58,161 nt of DNA from Nocardioides sp. AX2bis (GTDB lineage: Bacteria; Actinomycetota; Actinomycetes; Propionibacteriales; Nocardioidaceae): positions 3,902,218 to 3,960,378 of the forward strand of contig NZ_LR733215.1 in assembly GCF_902506435.1 (NCBI RefSeq). Reading direction: 5' to 3'. The translations under genes were made by a program, and so were the position numbers. Position 1 is the stretch's first letter, and each line of letters begins with the position of its first letter. The notes below the pieces were generated by a model, which was not told the origin of the DNA, did not search any database, and saw only the letters and a program-made list of their open reading frames with translations. Positions 57,819 to 58,161 of the stretch are shown here, in pieces.

Positions 57819-58161
57819 GTCGCGTTCCTCCTGGTCTGCGGTCCGGGTCCCTGCGAGCCCGGCGGCCCCGTACCGTCCGCGGGGGCCCTGGTCCGTCCAC
57901 AGCATTCTCCACAAGCTGTGGACTTGTGACCCGGGGACGGTCGGGGGTCCGTCGGCATCGTGGTGACTACCCACGGTGTAGTGCTGTCGTCGCAGGTCAG
58001 AGGGCGAACAGACCCGCACCCGCGGCGGTGTCGCGGTGTCGCCCGGGAGGACAGGACACGTCGCCGCACCCGCCTCGGGGACCCTGGGAACGTAACCCGC
58101 GCGCTCCCCGGCGGCAAGCCGTCATCCACAGGCCTGGGGCGGGGCCGGGGCGGTGCGCGAG
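57819..58161. promoter_or_regulatory. dnaA upstream region with DnaA boxes
   Basis: No gene in the 343 bp up to the window edge. Box-like 9-mers: ccgtccaca (57893-57901), ttctccaca (57905-57913), aagtccaca (minus, 57917-57925) and tcatccaca (58122-58130). Three lie within 33 bp, 75-110 bp before the dnaA start, suiting dnaA autoregulation or a second part of oriC. rpmH would be expected beyond the edge. Confidence 0.65.

Noticed and set aside
57819..58019. Longer DnaA start at 58019
   Set aside because: It runs through clustered DnaA boxes and lacks similarity to DnaA. GTG 57818 has a strong ribosome binding site and the usual domain I start.

Overview
The window is very GC-rich, its genes are tightly packed with frequent GTGA/ATGA stop-start overlaps, and it ends at a chromosomal replication origin. 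The order dnaA-dnaN-gnd-recF-dciA(DUF721)-gyrB-gyrA-DUF3566-tRNA-Ile-DLW39-tRNA-Ala, together with crgA-DUF881-pknB-pknA-pbpA-rodA-pstP-fhaB-fhaA, is the classic origin neighbourhood of Actinomycetota. The gnd gene between dnaN and recF and the general gene content suggest Nocardioides or a close relative (Propionibacteriales). That taxon is inference from gene order only. The chromosome is shown with dnaA at the right edge, reading leftwards.

Right third (about 35.4-58.2 kb): the replication and topology genes read leftwards from dnaA. Candidate oriC sequence with DnaA boxes lies on both sides of dnaA. Left of gyrA come DUF3566, tRNA-Ile(GAT), a DLW-39 micro-protein, tRNA-Ala(TGC), a bestrophin channel, a GT39-type membrane glycosyltransferase, SURF1, DUF3817, a patatin phospholipase, a PlsC-like acyltransferase, an undecad-repeat membrane protein, a cyclophilin, a rhomboid protease, a double-length CrgA and DUF881.

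Centre (26.5-35.5 kb): one seven-gene operon (fhaA-fhaB-pstP-rodA-pbpA-pknA-pknB) links Ser/Thr phosphorylation to peptidoglycan elongation and division. pknA carries an apparent -1 frameshift in its extracellular tail. tRNA-Leu(CAG) and its intrinsic terminator sit just upstream, on the other strand.

Left half (1-26.4 kb) is accessory. It holds a nitroreductase/SDR pair, a lipase-like protein, an ABC exporter with an RseB/LolA-like secreted protein, and a MimR-like activator divergent from an amidohydrolase-DUF59-alcohol dehydrogenase-ABM operon. That operon looks like the accessory half of a propane/binuclear-iron monooxygenase cluster without the monooxygenase. Then come a BASS transporter, a TetR gene divergent from an unrecognised 52-residue peptide, AI-2E and MMPL membrane proteins with a divergent MarR, a secreted TAP-like peptidase and DUF808. 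Last is a 7.3-kb stretch bracketed by inverted 88-bp repeats. It carries an acyl-CoA dehydrogenase-like/PIG-L-methyltransferase/GT2 cassette and a TetR-controlled AurF-like diiron oxygenase with its own ferredoxin-reductase.

Two dispersed repeat families and a shared palindrome run through intergenic DNA. One family (about 60 nt, four copies) flanks the bestrophin gene in inverted orientation and abuts tRNA-Ala. The other (88 nt, two copies) brackets the 7.3-kb segment next to tRNA-Leu. No phage, transposase, integrase, CRISPR array or rRNA gene was seen.
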